Below are positions 23,151 through 33,770 of a DNA stretch of 64,000 nucleotides, in pieces; positions within the stretch are counted from its first letter, which is position 1; each line of letters starts with the position of its first letter. This DNA comes from Lepus europaeus. Its lineage: Eukaryota > Chordata > Mammalia > Lagomorpha > Leporidae. The stretch lies in NCBI RefSeq assembly GCF_033115175.1, contig NC_084827.1:148235701-148299700 (forward strand), written 5' to 3'. The notes under the pieces are model-generated. The model made no database searches, had not been told where the DNA came from, and saw only the letters and a program-made list of their open reading frames with translations. A program made the position numbers and the translations under genes.

Positions 23151-24480
23151 TAAAACACATTAAGAGCTCAATGATTGTTAACTATTACAACTTGATGCTG
23201 TTACTCATAAATATCATTCAACTATAATGACAGAATCACAAAAGTGACCCTCTGATTATCAAGTTTCTTGCCATACAGCTTCCCCTAATGGAACAGAATA
23301 TATGATCTAAGAAAATTACTCTGTAGTCCAAAGAGGTAGCTAAAACTTTCATGGAAATTAATCTTCTATTTTATACATCGACTTGGTTTATGAATTTGAT
23401 TAGTATTACTCTTTCTGGGGAAATAAGATGTGCCTTTTGGAGCTACAATAACTAAAAGACTGATTTAGTATAGAGAGGAATCCATTAAGATAGTATTCCT
23501 TTGCAAGTGTCTGCCCAGGTGACAAGAAGTCTCAGCAAGTCACAGTCACAGTCTGGAGGAAATTACTCATGAAATGAAACCTGTTGAGCATGCATGAGAA
23601 AGTTCTAGCAGAGACAAAAGGAAGTTAGTTTACTGTGAGCACATGTACCCCAGAGGCTAACACTTGCAAACCAACAAAAGTCTCGGGCTGTACAATCACA
23701 TCTTCGAACCTGAGAATCAGATAAACACACAGAATGACATGCAGCCAGAGTTTTCCATGAGCATTTGTTGCTGTCCAAAGAATTGCTTATTCCAGCAAAG
23801 ATACTATATCCACAAAAATATACAGTGATCTCATCCTATTAACACTAGTTAGATAATTTATTTTGATATAGTAACCATCATTTTCATTGAGTGGCAATAA
23901 TTTGGCAAGCATTGTGGTGTAAATATCTACAAAGCAGCCTGTGGGTTGCAGAGGGTGCTCCAAAGGATCACCAACCTGCTGGCGACATGCTGGAGGAAGA
24001 AAGGAGGTTTTGACTGAGGTTTGCTGGAAACCCCTACTGGGCAGACATGTTTCCAATGGTCTTATTCATTTAAAATTAAATAAATTTTCAGTATTTATTG
24101 TCTTGACAAGAAGCTTCTGCTAAAACACAAAAATGTAAAGGTCTTTCCTCTTGTTTCAAACAATAATACTTTCACAGAACTCTATTGTTTGAAACTAAAT
24201 GCCAGGACAACGATGCTGTAGCTGGGCCAAGGCTGGCAGCTGAACTTGAGGGACAGGGCTGAGTGGTAACTTTGCTCCTCAAACCCAGAGATGGTACTGA
24301 GGTGCTGAACATAGTGTCTTGATCCAAAGGGCCAGGATGCTTTCCTCATCACAAGTGGCGACTGTCAAATCCTTGAAGGCAGCTAGCTGAGTCTTCTTTG
24401 TCTCTATGCTATAAAATCCATTAATCAATCATTCCTTGTAAGAGATGGCTTTTTTATTCCACCCTGATTTTTGTAAGACC
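23151..24480. other. Unique DNA, nothing recognised
   Basis: No repeat, RNA or exon that I can support. The frames at 23787-24123 overlap on opposite strands and have no domain. Confidence 0.4.
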
Positions 24481-24503
24481 TTTTTTTTATGTGAAAGCAG
24501 AGT

Positions 24504-24545
<42 letters not shown>

Positions 24546-24830
24546 AAGAGAAATATCTTCCATCTGCTGGTCTTCCATCTGCTGGTTCGCTCCCCAAATA
24601 GCTGCAATGACCAGGGCTGGGCTAGGCTGAAGCCAGGAGCCTGGAACTCCATCCAGGTCTGCCACATGGGGGCAGGGGCCCATGCACTCAGACCACCTAC
24701 TACTGCTTTCTCCTGCCCATTAACAGGGAGCTGGATCAGAGGTGGAATAGCCAGGATGCAAAACGGGACTCAAATGGGATGCCAGCATGGTAGGTGGTGG
24801 CTTAACATGCTGTACCACAAATGTGGCCCA
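24481..24830 (-). repeat. CSINE with (GA)n expansion
   Basis: Antisense C-repeat: T-run, AAGCAGAGTTAGAGAG, a (GA)n tract at about 24505-24550, then CATCTGCTGG occurring twice (an 18-base internal duplication near 24557-24588). The body carries GCCAGGAGCCTGGAACTCCA, and the head ends near GCTGTACCACAAATGTGGCCC. Confidence 0.92.
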
Positions 24831-25664
24831 AATTTATTCTTCATTTTGAAAAGATTTAAATAGTAGATACTCCATAAGATCCAGCTCTATTCAGAGGTCA
24901 TTATGGTTTTGGTTTGTTTTTAATCCCAAAGTATGGCTGAATAGCTTACCTTGGTAGCTTAACTTTTAAGGTATCTGTGGTCCTAGCCAGAGCACTGGCT
25001 AGGTGCTACCAGTTCTTGGAGTAAGACTTGCCCTCAGACCCAGAATAATGTCCCCCTGATTTCAGGAGCCAATGGAAGAGGGCTGTATATTGTCTCCTCA
25101 TCCATCAAGGTTGTCTGTTTCAGAAGATACTCAGAAAGGGAACCATGTGCTTATGTGAACATGCACAAGTCAAAATTCCCTATGAACTTCTCATTTTTTG
25201 AATACAGAAAAATCTTGAGAGAATTTTTTGAAAGCTGTCAAAACACAGGAGTTAAACTTTGAGGATAATAAAAATAAGAAAGAGTAATAAAACTGCCAAC
25301 TCCTCTTTCCTTTCTGAGCTGTATTTAGGCAATCTCCTATTTGCTCCCTTATGGAAAAGAAGACTGTCAGATTTAAGGGCCCAAGAAAATAGGAAACAGG
25401 GCACGTTAATTGAAAGAATTATTGTAATCAGAATTTGAGTGCAAAATTACATCCTTCATAATTTTATACTTAAGTGAAGTGTATTTCTGTCCATGCTTAG
25501 AAAGACAGAATTTTCTCTTGTCTGACACATCAAATACTAATAACTCTGCCATAGAGTAACACACAAATAAATTGGGTAAGATTTAAGCTTTTTAATGGTA
25601 GTAAACATGAAGATGTAGAAAATGCTTTGTCACTCCACTATGTAGGCATTTAAGTGTGAAAAAA
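24831..25664. other. Unique DNA, nothing recognised
   Basis: No repeat or gene recognised. Confidence 0.35.
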
Positions 25665-25988
25665 TTTTTGATGTTTATTTGTTTATTTTCACCTACTTGA
25701 AAGGCAGAGGGAGAGGGAGACAGATATCTTCCATCTACTGGTACACTCCCCATGTGGCTGCAACAGCAAGGACTGGGTCAGACGAAGCCAGAACTCAGGA
25801 ACTCAATCCAGGTCTCCCATGTGGTGGTAGGGGTCCAAGTACTTGAGCCAAGATCTGATATCTCCTAGGATACATCAGCAGGAAGCTGAATCACAAGCAC
25901 AGTAGATGGTAGTTGAACCAGCATTCCAATATAGGACAAAGATGTCCCAAGATGCTGCTTAACCCTCTGCACAACAATGCCCATGCCC
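25665..25988 (-). repeat. CSINE (older)
   Basis: Antisense C-repeat: ACTTGAAAGGCAGAGGGAG, CATCTACTGGTACACTCCCC, CAGGTCTCCCATGTGGTGG, and a head ending AACCCTCTGCACAACAATGCC. CpG decay and mismatches suggest an older copy. Confidence 0.9.
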
Positions 25989-26760
25989 TAGGTGTGGAAT
26001 AGTTGATCAATTCCTGAAAGTGTTACTGGAAATGACAGAACACATATAAGGAAACATTTTAATACCAAAAAGGTTAAATATTTGTGTTTAAGAGTTAACA
26101 TAACCAAAAAATTATCTTGTAAAATAAACATCAGCTGAAAGAATCCAGGTGCAATTTGATAGAAGTTGCAATGTTAAATTCGCTTGTAACACAAATGAAA
26201 GACAGAGTGTTAGAGTCCAAGTTAAGACAGTGATACTTAATCATCTGAACACCTCATTTTATGAAAGTCAACAGTGTATGCAATCTAGAAGTAAAATTCA
26301 ACTATCAAGGCTCATTAATACAGTAAGGGTCAGAACTAGAAAATGAGCAATATAAGAAAGGAAGTCTTAGTATTCTTCTCTACTGATGTGTGCCCTGCAC
26401 CGATATCAAACATTGTATGGATGATGTTTCCACTGGCTCAAATTATTTCTCTTTAGCAGAAAAGAGTTTTTCCATCTCTGTACTCTCACTCAGTTTATCT
26501 TATGACAAATGGCTTCTTACAACTACAGGTGCAATGATACTAATGTTTATCAGAGTGTAACAAAGATGATTTATGTCAAGCAAATAGTCTTGAAGTCAAT
26601 GTTTTTCAAGGTGGGATTCCAGGCTACCAACATGAGAATTCCTAGGGCATATCCTAGACATTAAGAATCAGACTTTCCCTGTCTGGAGACTGTTTTGAAG
26701 CCCTCTCAATAAGCACTCCAGTTGTTTGCCCTACACACCAAACGTTAAAGGTGTTAATTC
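25989..26760. other. Unique DNA, nothing recognised
   Basis: AT-rich. No repeat or gene recognised. Confidence 0.35.
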
Positions 26761-27086
26761 TTTTTTTTTTTTAAGATTTATTCATTTGAAAGGCAGAGTT
26801 TACAGAGAGGGAGGTAAAAACAAACAGGGAGATGCTCCATCCACTGGTTCACTACCCAAATGGTCACAATGGCCAGGGCATGACCAGTCTGAAGCCAAGA
26901 GCCAGGAACTTCCTCTGGTCTCCTATGTGGGTGCAGGGTCCCAAGGACTTGGGCCATCTTCTGCTGCTTTGGCAGGCACATTAGCAGGGAGCTTGATTGG
27001 AAACGAAGCAGCAGGTACATGAATTGGTGCCCATATGGGATGCCAGCATCACAGTTTTACCTGCTACACCACAACACTGGCCCCAG
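26761..27086 (-). repeat. CSINE
   Basis: Antisense C-repeat: T-run, AAGATTTATTCATTTGAAAGG, CACTGGTTCACTACCCAAAT, GCAGGGTCCCAAGGACTTGG, and the head end TACACCACAACACTGGCCCC. Flanks share an imperfect GTTAATTCTT / GTTGACTCTT word. Confidence 0.94.
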
Positions 27087-27309
27087 GAGTTGACTCTTAA
27101 AGGACTTGTACCTGGAACTTAGACTTAATTATCCATATGTCAATAAACAGTTCCCATTTCTGGCTAAAGGTAATCACTTAGGGAGGTTTAAAGCCACAGC
27201 AACTATGTCTGACTTAATGTCCAGAGAGTCTCACCTGGTTGGCTTGAAGCAAGACTGATACAGCAGTACTTTTAAAAAAGTTACTTAAGTACTCTACTGT
27301 ATCACTAGT

Positions 27310-27790
27310 ATTGAATGTTCCGGTAACATTCTCAACAGTAGCCAAAAGATGGAAATAATTCAATGTCCCAGTAACAGATCAAAGTGCAGTTTATTCATAC
27401 CATAAAATATTATCTATCCACAAAAATGAATGATATATATGATAATATGAAACTTAACAGCATTAGTCTACGTGAAATAAGCCAGACAAAAAGAAAAAAT
27501 ATGGTATGATTTCACTTATATAATATATCTATGATAGGCAAGTTCATAGAGACAATGCAGAGTAGAGCTTACCAAGGACTAGGTGAAGGGGAGATGTGGA
27601 GTCACTGCTTAATGGTTACAGAATTTCTGTTTAGAGTGATGAAAAAGATTTGGAAATGGATAGTGACAATGGTTACTGGAGCATGGTAAATGTACTTAAT
27701 GCCACTGAACTGTAGACAGAAAAAGTTACAGTTGTAAATTTAATGCTATATATATTTTACCACTATAAAATGTTTTTAAGGACAAATATA
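27310..27790 (+). repeat. Old L1 ORF2 C-terminus and 3' UTR
   Basis: Sense old L1. CAACAGTAGCCAAAAGATGG, ACAAAAATGAATGATATATATG, TCTACGTGAAATAAGCCAGA and TATGGTATGATTTCACTTATAT correspond to the L1 ORF2 C-terminal coding region. A 3' UTR follows, with AATGGTTACAGAATTTCTGTTT, CTTAATGCCACTGAACTG and TACCACTATAAAATG. It is decayed; the type resembles old L1MA/L1MB. Confidence 0.8.
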
Positions 27791-27984
27791 TGTAATTCTC
27801 CCTCCCCACCTCATCTTTCATCACCACTCCACATCCTTTGCTCCAGCCATAACTTCTAAATGAATGATATGCAATTCCCTACAGACATCATTTGGATCCA
27901 CACATCCATGTATTTCCCACATGCTCTTCTTTTCTGTTAAGCAACCTTGTTTGCCAAAACTCCTGGCAAGTTCAGCTCATCCTC

Positions 27985-28168
27985 TAAGGCAGTCGTGTCA
28001 ATCTTGGCTGCACATTAGAATTGCTGGGGAGCCCTTGAGAATTTAGGATGCTTGGGCCCCTCCCTAGGCTAATGCATTCAGACTATTTCAGAAATGAGAC
28101 TACTGTCAGAACTGAGCATCAGTAACTTCTGAAAATGCTCCCCAGGTGATCCTAAGTGCTAGTGTGGC
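27985..28168 (+). mobile_element. hAT-Charlie-type MITE
   Basis: About 180 bp with degenerate inverted ends: CTTGGCTGCACATTAGAATT GCTGGGGAGCCC on the left and GCTCCCCAGGTGATCCTAAG TGCTAGTGTGGCC on the right. The interior has GCTTGGGCCCCTCCCTAGG. This is the pattern of mammalian MER1-group hAT MITEs. I do not commit to a family name. Confidence 0.65.
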
Positions 28169-28170
28169 CG

Positions 28171-28256
28171 ACAGAACCACTTCTTCATTTGCTACGCAAT
28201 GTGTGGTCTACCAACAGAACCACTTCCTTACTTGCTATGCAATGTGTGGTCCACTG
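28171..28256. repeat. 43-bp tandem duplication
   Basis: The unit beginning ACAGAACCACTTCTTCATTT at 28171 repeats at 28214 with a few substitutions, giving two copies of 43 bp. It covers the start of the following MER20-type element (AATGTGTGGTCTACC versus AATGTGTGGTCCACT). Confidence 0.85.
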
Positions 28257-28395
28257 ACCAGCAATCTTGACATCATTTTGGAATTTCTTAGAAACCCAGA
28301 CTCTTAGGACCCACTCTTGACTATTGACTCAAAATTTCTATTGCAACAAGATCTGTCAGTGATTTATATGCTGAGGAAAATTTGAGAAATACACG
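28190..28395 (+). mobile_element. MER20-type hAT-Charlie MITE
   Basis: MER20-like words: AATGTGTGGTCCACTGACCA GCAATCTTGACATC, TTGGAATTTCTTAGAAACCCAG, ACTCTTAGGACCCACTC, and the end GAGGAAAATTTGAGAAATAC. Non-coding. The left end is doubled by the tandem duplication. Confidence 0.65.
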
Positions 28396-28714
28396 TAAGG
28401 CTCATCTCCGGGCTTCAAGAAGCCTTCCTTGAGCCACTACAACCAAATTAACCTCTTGTGCCTGGAACTCACTTCTGTTTGTGCACTTCTCTCATTGTAA
28501 TAGGATCTTGAGGTTTTGAAGTTAAGAATAATGTTTTACCTTTATCTTTCTAGGACCTGGCAGGGCATCTACCTTCCATAAAAATTACTTGAATTATATT
28601 AAATTTGAAAACAGTTCACCACATAATTAGCCTTTCAAAGACAATGACAATACTCTAAAAGTAAGAAATAAAGCATGGCAATAATAAACAAATCCACATC
28701 CTATCCCCATAACA

Positions 28715-28850
28715 GCCCCAACACATAAGCATCCTCATCTCCATTTAATGGAAGGAGTGAATGAAGCTCAGAGACAAAATTGGTCATGCTCTGGCACATG
28801 GTGTGACTGAGATCGCAGTCTACTGATTTCTCACTTCACAGAGTTTTACT
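28715..28850 (-). repeat. MIR SINE fragment
   Basis: Antisense MIR core: AAGCATCCTCATCTCCATTT AATGGAAGGAGTGAATGAAG CTCAGAGAC. Highly diverged. Confidence 0.5.
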
Positions 28851-28882
28851 GAGAATCTATCAACTAAAAAGAACTTCTCCTT

Positions 28883-29206
28883 TGGGATGGACACTTGACA
28901 CAGTGGTTAAATTACCACCTGCAGCATCTGCATCCCATATCTGAATGCCTGGCTTTAGTCCCACCTCTGCTTCTGATCCAGGTTCCTGCTAATGTGCACT
29001 TTAGGAAGACGGCAGATAATGACACAAGTACTTAGTCCTTGCCGCCCATGTGGGAAACCGTGATTGAGTGCTGGGTTCCTTGCTTTAGCCTGGCCCAACA
29101 ATGGCAACTGTGAGCATCTGTGGGAATGAATCACTTGACAGAAGATCTATCTCAATGTCTCTCTGTCTGCCCTTCAAATAATAATTTGAAAAGTAAAGAA
29201 GAAAAT
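28883..29206 (+). repeat. CSINE (old)
   Basis: Sense C-repeat: GGGATGGACACTTGACACAG TGGTTAAATTACC, CAGCATCTGCATCCCATATC, TTCTGATCCAGGTTCCTGCT, CATGTGGGAAACCGTG, and a CT-rich end with GCCCTTCAAATAATAA. Confidence 0.9.
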
Positions 29207-29800
29207 CTTTTTTAGGAGTGGATCTTTACTCTATTTTCTTGATCTACCCATCCTCATCTTTTTCTCTTTACCAGTAAATGTAACCTCACTTGACTTCCAT
29301 CACTCTCCCTTCTTCTTTTTCTCAGCCTCCACTTTCTACCCCAAAGCTTTACCTTATCTCTGACCTGGAATGTCTGTGTTTTGGGCTCTTGTTTTATTAT
29401 CAAGTGAATTCTCTCTTTCTAAATCCAGTATCCTCTCAATAACATTTTTCAATAGATATTTAAGATTTCTAATCCTTTTTCCAATAGGAATTGAAGTGGG
29501 CTATAGATAAAATATACTTAGAAAGTAGCACTTATTGAAAATGAGAAATTTTATCAATGCTTCTATTGCAATTTGTTTTGTGCAAAAGATAGAAATTATA
29601 AATCTAGTAACCAATGATCCTAAGAGTGGCATTAACCAGCATTAAGTGGGGAAGAGGACCATCAGTACACACAGGTTGGGAGTAGAGCCATTGGAGGTAT
29701 AGTGGAGGTTATGATTACAAAGGAATGAGGCCCAAGTGCGCTAGACAGGGTCTAGAACAAAGGACAGAGTCATTATTAGAGGAGCTAAGAAAGGTGCTGT

Positions 29801-30454
29801 CTAAGCTACAAGTAATTTTTCTGATTGAGAGGCAAATAGAACCTGACAGAAGGGGCTTGATAATAATCTGTTGGGCTTTAGGTCTTGTAAGTTAAGAGGC
29901 CCAGACCTATCTATCTCTTCACATGGGGTACATCCTAAGGGAGGTGTGAACCTCCTAGGGGAAGGCACTCTGTTGACTTTCATTACTTGGCTGGCCTGGG
30001 AGGAGAGCTGGCCAGGTAAAGGCAGGGAGCATCTCTAACAAGAAATTTATAGTTCTGCCTGCAATGTTGCTGACCCTGCTTGGCCATACCCTCAGCTGCA
30101 GTGGTCACTTTGGAAGTTGGGCTGAGTGAAGGGCTTTTCAGCTTAGAGCCAATAAGATCTGTGGCTCTGACCTGGGCATCCTTCGACTCCAGGGCAGGTC
30201 CATTTCCAGTGATCCAACTCTTGGCAGAGTTGCCAGGGCTCTTCACAAGTTGACTTCTGCTGAAGCCCAGGCTTACCACATTGAAAGCCACTGCAGTGGA
30301 CTGGCCTGTTGGGTCTCCTTGAGGGCAAATCACTGTACAGATCAGCCATTAATAGGCCTGCCACCCATTGCTTCAGATGCCTAGCTTTCTTTTCCTCCTG
30401 GTTTGTGTTAAAGCAGACCAGAGGATGCAAGTCAAGGGAGTGCCCGTGTCCCAT
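29801..30454 (-). pseudogene. gag: Endogenous retrovirus gag remnant (CA end and nucleocapsid), copy A
   Basis: Retroviral Gag packages genomic RNA; its nucleocapsid binds RNA through CCHC knuckles. On the minus strand a 103-codon frame (30454 down to 30143) shows a lysine/arginine-rich capsid end followed by two knuckle-like motifs with the canonical C-x2-C-x4-H-x4-C spacing. In the first, the leading Cys is Gly and the His is Leu. In the second, the leading Cys is Trp, while C, H and the final C remain. Stop codons follow, and no protease or pol is recognisable. In this copy the capsid-to-nucleocapsid frame is continuous; copy B has a 1-bp deletion there. The fit is best to a class I (gammaretrovirus-like) ERV, which is an inference. 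It is embedded in an L1-mobilised element and lacks LTRs. Confidence 0.72.
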
Positions 30455-31350
30455 CTCTAATCTTCGGTGGCCTGAACTACAAGTCTATAGTCACAGGCAT
30501 GTTCTGTAGTAGTTTTTCTAAGGTAGACAATACCCATGAGGAAAATTATGTTCTCACTTTAAAACTTTCTTTCCCTTTGGTCTGAAAGGGAGGTTTTTTC
30601 TACTTACTGTATACTTTGCTTATGGCGAAGTAAATCTAGCTATGAGATTATTATTTAAGCTCTTATATTGGCTATGCTATTACAGAAAAATGTTAGCCAT
30701 CTCTTTTATAAGGTCTAAAGATTAAATTGTGCATTCTACAGATTCCTTCATATTAGAATTAGTTTCCTACCTTGAGGAAAATAGAGAAATGAAAGAACAA
30801 GTTGGGCTTAGAATAGAGAAATGAGGGAGCAAGTCCTAGATCACTTGCTGACAATAGCAAGCGATCCTCACCCTGTCTTTTATGACCTTGTCTAAATATC
30901 ATCAGAGTTGGCGAACTTGGTAGACTTCCATAGCCTTGGCAACTCATGACGAGAGCCTAGGGTGGTTACTGGCGCCATAAACTAGAGTGTCAATTTGTTG
31001 GGTCAACAACAGGAGTCACTGTGCACTTGCTCCTCATGTGGGATCCTTTCTTTAATGCGCTGTACATTGTGATTTAATGCTATAACTAGTACTCAAATAG
31101 TATGTTTCACTTTGTGTTTCTATGTGGGTGCAAACTGTTGAAATCTTTACTTAATATATACTAAATTGATCTTCTGTATATAAAGAGAATTGAAAATGAA
31201 TCTTGATGTGAATGGAAGGGGAGAGGGAGCGGGAGAGGGGAGGGTTGCGGGTGGGAGGGAAGTTATGGGAGGGGGAAGCCATTGTAATCCATAAGCTGTA
31301 CATTGGAAATTTATATTCATTAAATAAAAGTTAAAAAATAAAAAAGCCAT

Positions 31351-32232
31351 ACTCTCATGGGCTATACTATACCATGAGAGTATAGCAGGCATGGAAAGCC
31401 AAGATATCATGGAAAAAAGAAAAAAAAGACCTAAATGAATGATCTCTGTGAGTGAGATCCCAGTGGAAATAACGGGGCCATCAAAGAAGGAGGTACCCTT
31501 CTCCGAAGGGAGGAGAGAACTTCCACTTTGACTATGACCCTATCGGAATAAGATCGAAGTCAGCGAACTCTAAAGGCTTCCATAGCCCTGGCAACTCATG
31601 ACTAGAGCCTAGGGAGATTACTGACGCCATGAACAGGAGTGTCAAATTGTTAAATCAGCAACAGGAGTCACTGTGTACTTACACCCCATGTGGGATCTGT
31701 CCCTAATGTGTCGTCTAAAGCGAAGTGATGCTATAACTAGTACTGAAACAGTATTTTTATACTTTGCGTTTCTGTGTGGGCACAGACTGATGAGGTCTTT
31801 ACTAATTATATACTGAATTGATCTTCTGTATATAAAGAGAATTGGAAATGAAAAAAAAAACCAACCCGGTGTTAAAATGGAAATGGCATAGAAAATTAAT
31901 TAATTTGAAAAAAAAAATTATGTAGGATCTCTGTCTTTAATGTGCTGTACATTGCTATTTAATGCTATAATTAGTAATCCAATGGTAGTTTTTTCACTTT
32001 GTGTTGCTATATGGGCAAACTGTTGAAATCTTTACCTAATATATACTAAACTGATCTTCTGTATACAAAGAGAATTGAAAATGAATCTTTACATGAATGG
32101 AAGGGGAAAGGGAGCGGGAAGGGGGAGGATTGCGGGCGGGAGGGAAGTTATGGGAGGGGGGAAGCCATTGTAACCCATGGGCTATACTTTGGAAATTTAT
32201 ATTCATTAAATAAAAGTAAAAAAAAATTTAAA
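31351..32232 (+). mobile_element. 5'-truncated L1 nested in the poly-A of copy A
   Basis: L1 3' UTR in sense, with the duplicated-tail subfamily structure: first module to about 31850, an A-rich junction (31850-31920), a second module with the G-rich tract, then the poly-A end. The 18-base word AAAAAATAAAAAAGCCAT is identical at 31333-31350 and 32233-32250, giving the target-site duplication (length uncertain because it is A-rich). The first bases form a fold-back: about 13 bases of antisense L1 joined to the sense copy of the same bases. Confidence 0.88.
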
Positions 32233-32272
32233 AAAAAATAAAAAAGCCATAAAAAAAGAAATTATAAATCTA

Positions 32273-33351
32273 AATTAAGTTGCTTGTGATTGAGAAGCTG
32301 GGCTCCAAGGATAATGCTTGTCTGTCTTTTTTTTCCACCAAAAGCAATTCAACTCTGCTCTACCTCTTATCTCCCATGTATTCAAAACCAGAATGAGAGG
32401 TAACATCACTTTGAGGGGAGAAACGTTTTATTATTTATCTAGATGTCATGCATAAAAGTCCATCTTCACTGAAAACCATATCAAATTATATAATCTAGTC
32501 CACATAGCTACATTTTTCTTTTGAAAGTTTTTTGTCTTAAAGAGAGAACATTTCAAAAACTCCCTAAGAAAAAGCAGTGGCCACATTAACCTAAGCAAAA
32601 TGTCAAGACTGAAAACCTCAAGTTTAATATAGAACAATAATTCCTTTGCTGAAATAGAATTTGAACAGAAAAGAAATAGCAATGTGATATATAGCGTAGG
32701 ATACCCAAATAAAGATTACCACGATATTTTATGATAGCCTTGTAAGGCCAAATGGAATATAATTACTTCAGGGTTGAGCCTCTACAATGTCGAAGCACCA
32801 AACTAGCTATGATAATTCAACACCAAACAGCAGCGCATATGATGTGCACTGTAACCCTCTTGGATGTCTTATCATTTAAAACTTGTTGAGAATTGAGGGT
32901 TGACTTTCACAACTTGTCTTGTTTGCCCAAAACTTCCTGTTTTTAATTTTTACCTTCACCCCCCAAAATCGCTCAGTATCAGGCAAATTGTAATGGTTGG
33001 TGACCCCAGCTGACAGTCATGTATGGACCTGAACATGCTCACTTTCTCTAGATGCCTCTCCATCTAGAGATGTTGTGTCCAAATTCAGATTCAGTCAATA
33101 GTGCACTCTCTCCTGGTTATCTTTCCATGCTTCAGGCTTGAGTCAAAGAGAAGTAAACCAGGGCCAGGGCCGAGTTCAGCAGGTTGTATACTACAAGGGG
33201 CACCCTGCACATTGTAGTTGTAGTCTTGTATATTTATTTTGAAATTTCTCCAGTAAGAGTCTTAATATCTGCAAATCAATATTATGACAATTCTATGGCT
33301 GATGGAGTCAAAGTGTGTTGAGAAAGGAAATCGTTTCTTTTTTCTTTTCTT
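32273..33351. other. Unique DNA, nothing recognised
   Basis: No repeat or gene that I can support. The 78-codon frame at 32446-32682 has no domain. Confidence 0.4.
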
Positions 33352-33618
33352 ATTTTTTTCTTTAAAGATTTTAAGTGTTTACTTGAAAGGCAGAGCTACA
33401 GAGAGGCAGAGGCAGAGGCAGAGTGAGAGAGGTGTCCCATCTGCTGGTTCACTCCCCAGTTAGCCACAACGGCCAGAGCTGTGCCAATCCAAAGCCAGGA
33501 GCCAGGAGCTATTTCCAGGTCTCCCATGAGGGTGTAGGGGCCCAAGAAATTGGGCCATCTTATTCTGCTTTCCTAGACCATAGCAGAGAGCTGGATTGGA
33601 AGTGGAGCAGCCTGGACG
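33352..33618 (-). repeat. CSINE, head missing
   Basis: Antisense C-repeat: TTTACTTGAAAGGCAGAGC, GGCAGAG repeats, CATCTGCTGGTTCACTCCCC, GCAGAGAGCTGGATTGGAAG TGGAGCAGCC. It stops abruptly at the polypyrimidine tract, so the 5' head (about 60 bp) is lost or was replaced by the microsatellite. Confidence 0.93.
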
Positions 33619-33770
33619 TCCTTTCTTCCTTCCTTTCTTCCTTCCTTCTTCCTTCCTTCTTCCTTCCTTCTTCCTTCCTTCTTCCTTCTTTCTTCCTTTC
33701 TTCTTCCTTTCTCCTTCCTTCCTTCCTTCCTTCCTTCCTTCCTTCCTTCCTTCCCACCCCCCCCCCCACC
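33619..33770. repeat. (CTTC)n / polypyrimidine tract ending in a C-run
   Basis: About 150 bp of almost pure pyrimidine (units CTTC, CTT, TTCC), then CCCACC and a C-run. It abuts a truncated CSINE. Long S/F- or K/E/G-rich frames on both strands across it are artefacts of the repeat. Confidence 0.97.

Larger units (their letters stand above)
29607..32256. mobile_element. Composite L1-Gag element, copy A (5'-truncated, inverted, nested)
   Basis: One insertion flanked by the perfect 16-bp repeat AGAAATTATAAATCTA (29591-29606 and 32257-32272). 29607-30860 is antisense and matches 43804-45075 of the composite element at 40.4 kb. 30864-31332 is sense and matches 45076-45540. The inversion joint thus falls at directly adjacent element coordinates with only about three extra bases (30861-30863), the signature of twin priming. 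A further L1 (31351-32232) later inserted in this element's poly-A. Since the target-site duplication differs from that of copy B, A is an independent retrotransposition and not a segmental duplication. Confidence 0.9.
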
